Origin: Aplidium turbinatum
Taxonomy: Eukaryota > Chordata > Ascidiacea > Aplousobranchia > Polyclinidae
NCBI GenBank assembly: GCA_918807975.1
Contig: OU964922.1
Location: 25,408,329 to 25,472,328 of the forward strand
DNA: 64,000 bases
Direction: 5' to 3'
The notes below the pieces were generated by a model, which was not told where the DNA came from, searched no databases, and was given only the letters and a program-made list of their open reading frames with translations. Position 1 is the stretch's first letter. The number at the start of each line of letters is the position of its first letter. The translations under genes were made by a program, and so were the position numbers. Shown here in pieces: positions 1 through 12,300 of the stretch.

Positions 1-83
1 ATTCAGTCAAACAATCAAAAGACACAAATTGATCCTTTTTGTCTTGACAGTACAATTTAGTTGCAGAGTAATAATCTTTCAAA

Positions 84-348
84 ATGTTGACTAAATTCAT
101 TGCAATGTTGATGTTCGTTCATCTTGTTTATGGAATGAACCTTTCAAACTTGTGTCTACCTCTTCGTCAAATGGTAGATCAACATCAGGAGGTACAATCG
201 CCACCCGATGTTACCCAGGGACGTGCCTATACAATGGGGCCTACAGGCCAACCTTGGTCAAAAGGTGAAAAGGGAGATATTGGCCAGTGCAATTGTGACG
301 ACAGTTCAAGGATTTCAAGTTTAGTCGAGCAGTTAAGAATCCTCAATG
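84..348 (+). CDS. Copy 1 exon 1: signal peptide and degenerate collagen stretch
   Basis: ATG at 84 matches the start used by both paralogues and begins a hydrophobic leader. The collagen-like part reads GRA-YTM-GPT-GQP-WSK-GEK-GDI-GQC: two of the Gly positions are Tyr and Trp, and the GPP triplet seen in copies 2 and 3 is absent. A Cys pair (CNCDD) follows, which could link subunits. The exon ends at a GTAAGT donor in phase 1. Confidence 0.85.
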
Positions 349-3300
349 GTAAGTTACTGACGTCACAGTCATATAACAAAATTGTGGTAAATCATCTTCG
401 GCCAACATTCGAACATTTGTTTCAACAACACAAGTAATTAAAATTTATGAAGAATAAGATTCAAGACAAAGACTTTCAGTACTGTATTGTTAAAGAACTA
501 TTTTGAAACTAACTTCGCCATTTCACTGTGACTGTGATTCGTGATAAATATTAACGATAAATATTGGACACGATTTTCGTGTTTGTAAAATTTTTAAAAC
601 TTTGAAATTTGATAAAATTTAGATTAAAAAGGTTAAAATTGAATTTTCAGTTATCACTATTTAATATTCATACGCAATGTGGTCATCATCATCATCATCA
701 TAAAATTTGTCATTATGAAATTTGTTTTTCAGACACTGTTCAACAGCTTGTTAACCTCACTCCGCGTTCTCCAAATGGTATGACACCATGAACAATTGTG
801 TTTGTTTTTATTACAAGCTATCGTAGCTTTACATTACTTTGTCTGGGATCATATACTGTGCATGTATTTATAAAATAGAATTAATTTGCTATGTCCAATT
901 TTCTTCAAAAACAAAACTTTATTGAAAGTAAGACGTTTGATCAACTAAAAAGTGATTAACTTGTTTTCAAAAATGGAAAGGATTTCGTTAAAGATAAAAC
1001 ATCTTCTGAAACAAAAATGGAGAAAAAAAAAACTTTCCAAATGATTACAAAAGTAAAGAAAAGTCGTTAAAACAGTTAAAACAGATAAAATATCTCGCAG
1101 CGAATTATTTTGCATTTGCAGTTATTGTTTTTATACTGCTGCTGAGTTGAAGCAGATAACAGCCCACTGCGGATCAGTGGCGCCGACAGGGAGGGGGGGT
1201 AAGGGGGGAAGGTGCCTCTCAATGTTTTGGGGAGTAAAAGCTTTCTCTTTTAATTTAAATGCGTTCTCCTTGCTGCTGTTATAATTATGATTTCTGATTC
1301 TAGTTACGCACTTTGCTACCTGTTACGTAACAATTGTTACCAGCAGTTCAGCAGATTGGTTCTGGCTTGGCTATTTCATTTTTATTTGTTTAATATTTCA
1401 TCATATTTTTACCTCGTGGTGGAAAATCGGAGACAATGCTAACATTTTGATCTAACAGCGAGTACAACAAGGGCATGGTTTTTCACGACTTATTTTAGGA
1501 TTTATTTTGTAACCAGACAACAAGGGCATGGTTTTTCACGTGTTATTTTAGGATTTACTTTGTAACCAGCAAGGTTGTTGGATCGAGTGGAAATGTATAG
1601 CTATGTGAGAGACTGCCTTTCTAAGTTAGTAGAGTAGTGGCAGTGCATACAGCATTGGGTCATTTAATGTTTTCGTAAAGATATAATTAAGATTTAACTC
1701 AACGAAATCTACTAATGTAATGTAGCCGTGGATACCAGGATAATGCAAGCGGTTGAAATTCTTAACTTAGTTTAATTTACTTGCTGCATAACGCATAAGG
1801 GTCACTTGCTTCCACAGTGCTTTTTGTTGCACAAGTTTAATTACTGTAAGTTACAAAATCTGCAAAAGTTTTTTTGGTATCTAAAATGAGTGAGACGAGA
1901 ATGACACTATTTTAATAGAGAGGAAATGCAATGAGGATGAGAGTAGGAAGGTGAGCCAAAGGGAAGTTTGGCTTTGTTGACAATAAAAAGAACATAAACC
2001 TGTTTTCATTGTAAAGTTCGTTCAGAATTAAATTTTAGCTTTGTAATCTACGAAGTAATCAATGTTATTTATTTAGAACAGTGATTCAGTAAATCTTAAT
2101 ATTTAACAATTAAAAATCTACAATGGACTTAAAAGATTAATTATGTTACCAGTAAAGGACGAATTAAAACTGTCAACTCCAATTATCCGAAAGTTAAAGT
2201 TAGAAAATTTTGCTGACAATGGTTTGATGACTATCTCTGGCTGGAGTATTCAGAACCTAAGGATGCCGCATTTTGCTTTCCCTGTCGAGTTTTCAACAGC
2301 TTGGTATGTAATAGTCCTGTTAATATTAGTTAAAGTTTATTCTATTAAACTGCACTAATACTCTACGGCTGTTAAATAAATTTTTGTTCTTAATATTTCT
2401 TCTTCCTATCCACGAAGATTTCATGCACAATATAAAATGACGATAAAGTAACACCAAATGAGCGAGCAAACATATTACGTATTGATTTGCATAAAATGCA
2501 ATATGACGAACAATGCAACTATAATCAACATGTTCCTACGTTTATTCGACGTTAAAATACGTTTCACTTGTAGTAAAATTCTTGTCTCATTCTTTTATTT
2601 CTAAGGATATTGCGTTACTTATTGCCTTTAAATTGTAATACCTGCGTCCCCGCGAGCAAAATTGTACACTTTTTACATCAATTCAACGCCCTACAACATT
2701 GAATCGATGAAAAAAGCATCAGATTTAGCTGGCTGGGGTTTGTATTTTAATTGGTTATTTTTACTATCTGTGAAGCTTCTTTTTGCGTCGAATAAAAATA
2801 GAAACATGTTGACTCTGTATTGTTCCGTCATATAGTGCATTTTTGGCATCTTAATAAAAAGTATAAAAATTGTTTCCTATTTTTGTGTTTTAAACTTATC
2901 ATTTGATATTGTGCAATGTGCATTCTCCTGATGAAATCTTCGTGGTTAGGAAGAAGAAATATTAAGAATAAAAAATCTTTTAACTCCGGTGGAGCATTCA
3001 TTGCAGTTGAACTATGCCCGGTGGCCGTCACATAGTTAGGGCAATATATATGGTTTGACCCCAAAAAAATTGCAACAAAAGGTTTTTCAACTGATTTGAT
3101 TAGTTTTGGGTATCAGTATTGACATATTCAAAATCTTAAGCGATCCAACTTCCGGAAAGTGGTTATTTTCAAGATGGCCGCCAAACCATTAAAATAACAG
3201 GAAATTGACCAAAACTCGGTCATCATATGACCAAAATATGGAGTTTTGGTGTCTATATCTAGGTGTTTGTACCCTGTGAAGTCAATGAGACCATTTTAAG

Positions 3301-6300
3301 AGTTGTTGAATTATCTGATAGCCTATAAATTGAATATGGCAATCCAAGATGGCCGCCAAATCAACAAAATAACAGTAAATTGACCATAACTCGGTCATAA
3401 TATGACCAAAACATGTAGTTTTGGTGTCTATACCTAGGTGTTTGTACCCTGTGCAGTCAATCAGACCATTCTCAGAATTGTTGAATTATCTGAGAGCCTA
3501 TAAATTCAATATATAGCAATCCAAGATGGCTGCCAAACCAATAAAATAACAGTAAATTGACCATAACTCGGTCATCATATGACCAAAACATGTAGTTTTG
3601 GTGTCTATATCTAAGGTTTTATACCCTGTGAAGTCAATGAGACCATTCTCAGAATTGTTGAATTATCTGATAGCCTATAAATTCAATATGGCAATCCAAG
3701 ATGGCTGGCAAAACAATTAAAAATGAACAAGAACAATGTATTGGTTATTAAAAACCCGGTGAATTTCTATACATATTTAGGTAAACTAAGCAGGCATAAA
3801 GAGTTCATACGATGTGGTCATGTACATCAGTAGACTCTTGACATAATCAGCGTAAATAAAGCACATGGGTCAAGTATTACTAAATCTCATTGCTGTCACT
3901 CTCCATGTCATCGTCTGTAATTATGTGATTGCTGTATGGGTTGACACATGAACCAGTTTGGCATGGTCCACATTCAGCATGACATGGTAGCCCATACCTC
4001 CGGCAACTGCAGTGAGGTGGACACGATTCGCAATTGCAGTGTATCATTTTCAGTAGGTTGTCCGGGGCAGCTTTCATGTCCGTCATGATTGGAACCATCT
4101 GATTATTGTCTACTTTCCATCCCCAGTCTAGAGCATCCACACCATCGTCAGTAGCTTACCTATCCAGACCATAATCTGGTAGTAAACTCTGAGGCAGTGG
4201 AATTTGGTAGAGGATGGTGTAGGTGGCAAATGTTCAGGGTGAACAAAGGACTTGAATGTTGTAATTTTCTTGACCAATGTATTGCAGCGCTGTGTTTCCA
4301 GGTTACTACTGCCATCGTTATCAAACATAACGATCATAGCTTTATTTCCAAGATCCTTAATCAAACAGGTGATCTCTCCATGCAGGAAGTGATAAAGCAC
4401 GAGCTCAGTGTATGCCAACCCGCCTTGTTTGAAGCTAGACATTTTTTCCGAGAAGCCGATAAGTCTCAAATAGCTCCCGCCATCACAGAACATGCCAGCA
4501 GTGTGACGTCAGGCGATTATGAAGTAGTGAAAAAATCTGCCCCGAAAACCGATCACTACGTTCTTGATGGGGGGTTCTTGTTGCATCGAGTGCTATGGAA
4601 AGCTGGAGACAGTTGTGGGTCTATTGTACAGTCGTATGCAGATTATACCATTCGTCATTATCGCATAGCAACGGTGGTCTTTGATGCATATGGTGGTCCG
4701 TCTATCAAAGACAATACACATCAAAGACGCGGCATGAACGTCCACCGGGTTGTTCATTTTACTGCAGACACCAAGTTCATTGGAAAGAAGGAGCAGTTTT
4801 TGTCTCGAGCTTCCAACAAGGAAGGATTAATTTCTCTAATTTCTGCTCAACTGAGGAATAAAAGCTGCAATGTGATCAGCGCACCAGGTGATACAGATGT
4901 TGACATCGCCAAGACGGCAGATGGACAGCCCTCATCGACATGGCACGACTTTAATTGGTGAAGACACGGCTCTTTTAATATTGTTACTATACTATGCTAA
5001 CACTGACCCACACATTAAAGACCTTTACTTTCGCTCCGACAAAGCTTACTCAACCAAGATACACGACATCAACAAACTGAAGGCAATCACCGGGCCAGAT
5101 ATAGCCTATGCTCATTGCTCACAGCTCCTCTTCATTCATGCATTCACCGGTTGTGATTAAACGTCAAGGATCTTTGATATCGTGTCCACTTCACTGTAGT
5201 TGCCGGAGATATGGGCTACCATGCCATGCTGGATGTGGACCATGCCAAACTGGTTCATGTGTCAACCCATACAGCAATCACATAATTACAGACGATGACA
5301 TCAAGAGTGACAGCGATGAGCTTTAGTAATACTTGATCCATATGCTTTCTTTATGCTGATTATGTCAAGAGTCTACTGTACATAACCACATCGTATGAAC
5401 TCTTTATGCTTGCTTAGTTTACTCAAATATATAATATAGAAATTCACCGGGTTTTTTAATAACCATTACCAGTACATTATTATTGTTCATTATTAATTGT
5501 TTTGGCAGCCATCTTGGATTGCCATATTGAATTTATAGGCTATCAGATAATTCAACAATTCTGAGAATGGTCTCATTGACTTCACAGGGTATAAAAACCT
5601 AGATATAGACACCAAAACTGCATGTTTTGGTCATAGGATGACCGAGTTATGGTAAATTTACTGTTATTTTATTGGCTTGGCAGCCATCTTGGATTGCCAT
5701 ATTGAATTTACAGACTATCAGATAATTCAACAATTCTGAGAATTGTCTCATTGACTTCACAGGGTATAAAAACCTAGATATAGACACCAAAACTACATGT
5801 TTTAGTCATATGATGACCGAGTAATTGTCAATTTACTGTTATTTTATTGGTTTGGCAGCCATCTTGGATTGCTATCAGATAATACAACAATTCTGAGAAT
5901 GGTCTCATTGACTTCACAGGGTATAAAAACCTAGGTATAGACACCAAAACTCCATGTTTTGGTCATATGATGACCGAGTTATGGTCAATTTACTGTTATT
6001 TTAACGGTTTGGCGGCCATCTTGGAAGCCATCTTGAAAATAACCACTTTTCGGAAGTTGGATCGCTTACGATTTTGAATATGTCAATACTGACACCCAAT
6101 ACTAATCAAATCAGTTGAAAAACCTTTTGTTACAATTTTTTTGGGGTAAGGTCATATTTTGTCATATACTGCCCTAACTATTCTATTAACTTTTATTAGC
6201 CTCAATGCTCGCAATGTCATATGCTACACATGTGACCGCCTCTACGTTTGATATATCTACTGTGTTTTGACATTCGTATTTTCTAAGCATTGAAAAACGT

Positions 6301-9300
6301 TTTTAAAGCGTTTCAGTGCAGTATGTATTTGATAATTTCTCCATCAACTAACAGAGTAGTCAAAATCATGAGGCATTCTAGAATTCGCTGCTGAAGGCGA
6401 CATGCATCTTTCTGAACATCTCGCAAGTGCACCAAGTAATTTTGCACAGACTTTCTCAGTATTTAAAATAGATCATAATAATATGTGGATTTTTAATGTA
6501 GCACTGAAAGCATAAAATGAGATACAAATATTGAAATAACGGCTAAACAACCTATTGCAAAATTTTCACTAAATTATTGTTGATAATTAATATAACAGCT
6601 TTTCTCATGTTAAAGGTATAAATAGAATTTTGTGAAGCTCTCCTTCAAAAATGAAACATGCAGATACGTTGACTGATTTAGCTCTCTCTATTTGTACTTG
6701 GCCAGATATCAAAGGTGTTTGTGCCTGATTCACCTAAAGTGTTTTTTTGTGCAGGCAATTGCTCTTACTTGAGCCACCAGACACAAAATGGAATGATAGA
6801 GTTGGTGTGAAATGCAATTACTGAAGAAGTAGTCCGTCAAATGAAGATGCTGAATTTTTTTGCATAATGGCTGATGAAACTATGGATTGTGCACATGACG
6901 AACAGCTTTCGCTTATTGTGCGTTATGTTCACAATAGTACGGTTGGAGAACGATTGCTCGCCATGATTAAAGTCGACGACACATGTGCTGCTACTCTGTT
7001 TATTATCATAAAGAAGACACTTGAGAATCATTGTTTGGATGTGTGCAAAATTAGAGGGCAGTGTTACGATGGCGCGGCAAATGTGAGTGGAAAACACAAT
7101 GGTCTTCAAGCGCGGATTCAAGAATTATCTTCGTCAGCGCTATTTTTGCATTGTTATGCACATTGCATGAATTAGATACTGGTGCAAAGTGTCTCCGCAA
7201 GAAATTTGTTTGGACGAGTTCGAAATCTTTATGTGTTTTTGGAAACTTGTTCTATGCACCACGAACTGTTCCAAACAGTGCAAAAAAGTACATTGCAATG
7301 GGCTGGTAAAAACACTGAAAATGCTGTCCGACACAAGGTGGGCATGCCGTATCGATTCTATATGACGTGTTATAGACAGCGCGCTTCCTGTTATCCTTTC
7401 CACGCTAGATGAAATCTTAATGAATGGAAAAAAAGTGCTATTTGCAGCAAGGCTTTCGTCACTGCATCGACTTTGGATTCGTGCTGTCCTTAAAAGTAAG
7501 CAAAATTATTTCTTATGTTTTTATTAGTATTCGTACGTTATCTATTTACTATCCTTTCAAAAAGGAAAATTTTTCAGAAAAGTAGCTTTAAATTTTTGTT
7601 CAATTCAATGGACCTTACCTTTAACATTGCCTATTTATGCTTTTCAGGTCTTCAAATGTCTTCATTCTTTAACCAAATGAGTGTCAGATAAACTCCAAAG
7701 CAAAACCTTGGATGGAGTATCTGGCTTTGATCGAGTGGAAGACCTGCTTGCAACAGTCAAAACTCTTCGCAATGACAAGAAGTTTGAATAATTTTTCAAT
7801 GAAGCCGTAGCAGTGTGCCAGGAGTATACCATTAGCATTTTTCCGATCAATGCTGACAGCTCTGGTAGCCCACGAAATAGAAACAGTTTCAAAACGACTT
7901 GACGAAAATCGTCACACTGTCTCTAATCTTACTGGAAAAGATCGCTTCCGCGTGCAGTTTTACTTTCAGGTTTGTGATAGTTTGATAGCAGTCGGTATGT
8001 AATGTAGCACACGTTCCGCTCAAGCAAATTTTATATTTTGTAGGTTGCTCCGAAATTATTCTCTGAATTTGCTCTCATTTCTTTGTATTGACCATGCTTT
8101 TATATATTTCAGGTTCTTGATATCATGCAACAAACGATAATATCACGATTTAATCAGGCAAGTTCATTTGTGCTACGCGGATTAGGATATTTAGTTCCAA
8201 GACGATTCCTGACGAAAGAAGCTACAGCCAACATTATGAAGGCAGCCGAGTGGTATCGTGAAGACCTACTGTATATATGTACGATCTCAAATTGCAACTG
8301 CTACTGCTGCAAAACGCTAGTTTTTTAGACCCAGATGCAACATTGATAGACCAATATCGCATAATTCGTGACGAGGGCAATTGCTACAGCAATGTTGTGA
8401 TTGTAATGAAACTGGCACTTTCGTTGCCCGTCACTTCATTCTCAGCTGAAAGATCGTTTTCAAAACTGGAAATTGTTAAATCGCGACTTAGAACCACCAT
8501 GATTCAAGATCGCTCAAACAATCTGGTAATAATGTCATCTGAATCAGACATATGTGAAAAGCTTGATTTGAATATGTTGGTAGAAAAATTTGCCTCGGCT
8601 AGTGCAAGGCGACTGATGCTATATTGAAGTAACGTTTATGTTCTATTTATTAAGTTATTATTCACATTGTTAGTTGTTATACCTAGTTGTCAGTCAGCTT
8701 GTTATTCTTGGAAAGAAGTTCTTTCCCATAGCGGCTAGTCACTAGCCAGTAGATGCAGTGCACTATTAAAAATGCTTCTAAACTTTACCCTCTACTTGGT
8801 ATTCAATTATTCCCACTTTTCTCACTCCAACTTTTACCAAAATGGGAGTAAATATTGCAACAGATTGAGTAATAATTACTCAGTGTACCACGAGAAAAGC
8901 GAAAACATCTAAAAACTAATAGTAGAAAAATTTTACTAAAGATTTTAACAGTGCAGCGTGTTCTATTTTGCTATTGTGAATTGACGTAAAAAGAAAGCTG
9001 TTTACAAATATTATTCCTCAAGTTGTGACTGAAGATGTATTTCAAGTTATGACAGATTATCCACTGCGTTAGATAGACGCTTACGAGTGTTGAACGGAAT
9101 GCGATTTTAAAATTATTCTACATTTATATTTTTGATGGTCAATGTAAATTACGATACAGTACTGCCAACTTAGTTCAGTGAAAGTGAGCTTGAAACTATA
9201 TGTAGGCCATATCCAGGCGCGGATCTAGGAGTTTTTTTTTGGGGGGAGGGGCCAAAAAACAGATATGAACAATGATACTACGACATATACGATATGCTAT

Positions 9301-12300
9301 AAAATAGAGTCTAGGGGTTCTCAACCTTTTTGTTTTAGCGGACCCCTTTGATACTTTCGAAGCAGTCACGGAACCTTAAAAAAATTTTATCTGAAATTTT
9401 GATATATCGTTTTTCCTATAATGGAATCAAATGTTTCATAAGTTTCGAAGCGACACACTTAGAAAAATTTGCTGAACTCGCAACGCACTTATAACGGCTG
9501 ATGACATTAACGAAGTTTTGTTTTGAGCTTTATGTTGGCATACAGCATCAAAATCAGTACCGGTAATCTATATGTTGATTTGTGGTTTTTCAATAATTTT
9601 TTATCAAAAATCAATAGAATTTTGCAACCGTTACAAACAATTTCTCCCTTTTTTCATTTCTAATCAATATTAATTCGTTATAATCTTTGTCATTTGCAAA
9701 ACTGTGAGTGGTGATAGACTGCTGACTAACGTTTCTAAGTTAAGCATTGATCAATAGACTGCTGTCTCAAAAGAATTAATTTGAACAAAGCCTTGTTAAA
9801 AAATTAATTCATTTATATATATGATATTTTTTCGATTTAGAAACCAATCCTTCGTGCAAACCTACTTTCAAAGGACATCGCACAAGTTCGTTGGGACGTA
9901 CAGTTTGAAAATTACGGTAATACACAAATAAAGCACAACCAAACAATTTTTAACTTTCGTAATTTATCAATCATGCTGCAAACTCGAAAACTTTCACGGA
10001 CCCCCGGTTGAAAACCACTGATATAGACATTAAAACAGCTATTTTCATCAATTGTGAATGCTTAAAAAATAAATTTTGCTTGAATAAAAATTGCAAGCAT
10101 GCAAAGTGAGCTTGAAATCTGCTTTAAAACCCTGTATGCAGTGTCCATGAACAATTGGATATTTGTATGTTTGCAGGTATATACGGTAATGGATTGAAAT
10201 TATGATGATGATGATTATGTGCCTGATCTGATACAGACGTTGGCGATCATGGTCTTCCAAACTTCTCTGTCATTTGCCATTCGTATAAAATCGTTCGTTT
10301 TAACTGTTGTGTTTGTGGCCCATTGATTCAAGCTGTTTAAATAAGTTAATCTTTGTCGACCTCTGCTTCTTTTTCCCTGTATCATCCCCAATAGAGCTAA
10401 TTTTTCCAAATCTCCATGTCTGTGAATATGACCTACAAATTGCATCTGACGCCTTCTAACTGTTGTTATTAATCTCCTTTCTGCATTTGCCAATTTCATA
10501 ACTTCGTCATTACTCTTCTTTTCAGTCCAAGATATCCTCAACATCCTTCTGAGAAACCACATCTCAGCAGCCTCTAGTCTTTTCTTCATATCTTTACTTA
10601 TTGTCCAGCATTCACATCCGTAGGTTAGAATTGATTCTACATATGCTTTTAAAACTTTAATTTTGGTCTTTATTGTCATGTTGCGATTCCTGAAGACTGT
10701 GCTCATTTTACTGAAAGTATCCTTTGCTATGGCGATTCTCTTTTTAATTTCAGTGTCACTTTTGCCATCGGAAGTTATAATATATCCAAGATATTTAAAT
10801 TTATCAACTTGTTTCACTGTAACACCATTGAGTGTTAGGTTGCAATTTGGATAAGTTTTCTTTTTTGATACCGTCATGCATTCTGTTTTTCTTGAATTTA
10901 ACTCTAAACCCATTGCTTTACTGTTATTGACAACAGAATTTAATAAGTCCTGTAGATTGTTTGCAGATTCTGCTATCAAGACTGTATCATCAGCGTATCT
11001 CAAGTTTGTTATATTTTGTCCTCCAACCTTTACTCCATTCATATTTTCGATGTCTCTCAAAATCATCTCACTGTAAACGTTGAAAAGATCTGGAGATAGG
11101 ACACATCCTTGTCTGACGCCACGTTGGATCGATTTGAATTCGCTAAGATCGTTATTTATACGTATTGCAGCCGTTTGTTCCCAATAGAGGTTTCGTATGA
11201 CTCTGAGGTCTTTACCGTCGATATCTAAAGAATGCAGTATATGGAATAATTTGGCATGTTGAACCTTATCAAAAGCTTTAGAAAAGTCTATGAAACATAG
11301 ATAAAGATCCTTGTTCTTTTCTATACATCTCTCTGTTAACATTTTTAATGTAAAAATTCCATTTCTGGTCCCTTTGTCTGGGACAAATCCAAACTGTGCT
11401 GTTGAAATTTCCGGTTTTAGTAATGAAGAAATTATAATGAAGACTAAAAACTATAAAACAGCCATTCAAGGTTTCAGATTGTTTTAACTGACGTTATTTG
11501 GTTCAGTGTTGGTTTCAGCTGAGTCAGCTCCAACAAATGATGCTATTAAAATGTATTTGAAGTTGTATGAAAGAAAATAACGGAGTCTGATCGATGAATA
11601 ATTTCAACCATAACAATAACAAAAAATTATCCTCCCCGCCCCCCAGGATAAGTTAAGTCCGCCGTAGGACTAATATCAGCTGTTTAGAAGCATATCAAAC
11701 CATTTGATGCGGAAACATACAATTTCAACAATTCCTCTCAAAAATTTCGGGGAGGCCCGGGCCCCCTGGCCCCCCCCCCATAAATCCGCGCCTGGCCATA
11801 TCCCATACAAGAGAACTTAACTGTTTTAAGCACCTAGCATCAAGTCAATTTATTTTGTTTCAACAGATCAGACATGTCAAAAATGTGGGACTTTAGGTAG
11901 GCTATATTGCAGCAGACAATAGAACTGGAAAACAAGAGAAGTTAAATAATATATCACTGTCTTGCAGTAACATTTCCAATTTTCAAGGTCTGGCGGCGCC
12001 ACTGCTGTGGATGCGATTACAAAACAGTTTAGATAGATTTCATTACATTATATGCAGATATACGATGCCGTGTACCTGACGCTCCTCAATTTGGTTCGGT
12101 GTTTCCAAATGTTACTGAAGTACCAGTTGGAGCTACAATTAACTACAGATGCAAAAAAGGATACGGGTTTGTCGGTGTGGGTCAACAGCTGAACGCTACA
12201 TGCAAAGAAGATCTGACTTGGACCCAGGAACGACCAACTTGTCAGCGTAAGTTAGCTTTGTGTTTTTCATATTTTTCTGATGTTGTTTTAACAAAACAAT

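Larger units (their letters stand above)
3035..6178 (+). mobile_element. Long-TIR element carrying a PIN/FEN1-like nuclease gene (element A)
   Basis: Ends read GTTAGGGCARTATATG inward from both sides, flanked by TA. The two arms (about 3035-4030 and 5180-6178) are roughly 1 kb inverted copies. Each contains three to four tandem units of about 177 bp and then the 3' end of the coding region, so the element is a foldback: the left arm duplicates the C-terminal coding end in reverse. The single-copy middle holds the nuclease-like domain. It is inserted inside the larger hAT, between its zinc finger exon and core. I do not recognise a named transposon superfamily for it. Confidence 0.8.
9214..11794. 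mobile_element. hAT-like non-autonomous element nested in the large hAT
   Basis: Starts CAGGCGCGGATCTAGG and ends as the complement of CAGGCGCGGATTTATGG, followed by G/C-homopolymer stretches inside both ends. A perfect 8 bp duplication GCCATATC flanks it (9206-9213 and 11795-11802). It carries no hAT transposase; inside are a smaller hAT element and a LINE fragment. Confidence 0.9.
1175..12004 (+). mobile_element. hAT transposon (ZMYM/TTF-finger type), 10.8 kb with nested insertions
   Basis: The element begins CAGTGGCGCCGACAGG and ends with the complement of CAGTGGCGCCGCCAG, so the inverted ends share CAGTGGCGCCG. It is flanked by an 8 bp duplication, ctgcggat (1167-1174) and ctgtggat (12005-12012), the hallmark length for hAT. 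The paralogous intron of copy 2 has the uninterrupted site (ccactgtggatgcgattac near 37691). It encodes a TTF-type finger, a DUF4371-like core and a hAT dimerisation domain. Removing the nested elements leaves about 5 kb. It lies just before the copy 1 CCP exon. Confidence 0.9.

Noticed and set aside
609-791. 60-residue frame with a His run
   Set aside because: It is a chance reading of a CAT/ATC microsatellite (about 680-702) running into the real neck exon 733-777 in another context.
2385-2985. Inverted repeat of about 60 bp (TTCTTAATATTTCTTCTTCC) as a possible MITE
   Set aside because: The arms are imperfect, with no terminal duplication, and lie inside a decayed hAT; likely a local rearrangement.
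4128-4493. 121-residue minus-strand frame
   Set aside because: Shadow of the + strand nuclease-family frame; no composition or motif support.
3160-6060. Regularly spaced repeats considered as a CRISPR-like array
   Set aside because: Units are about 177 bp, imperfect and contiguous, in a eukaryotic transposon arm; there are no spacers.
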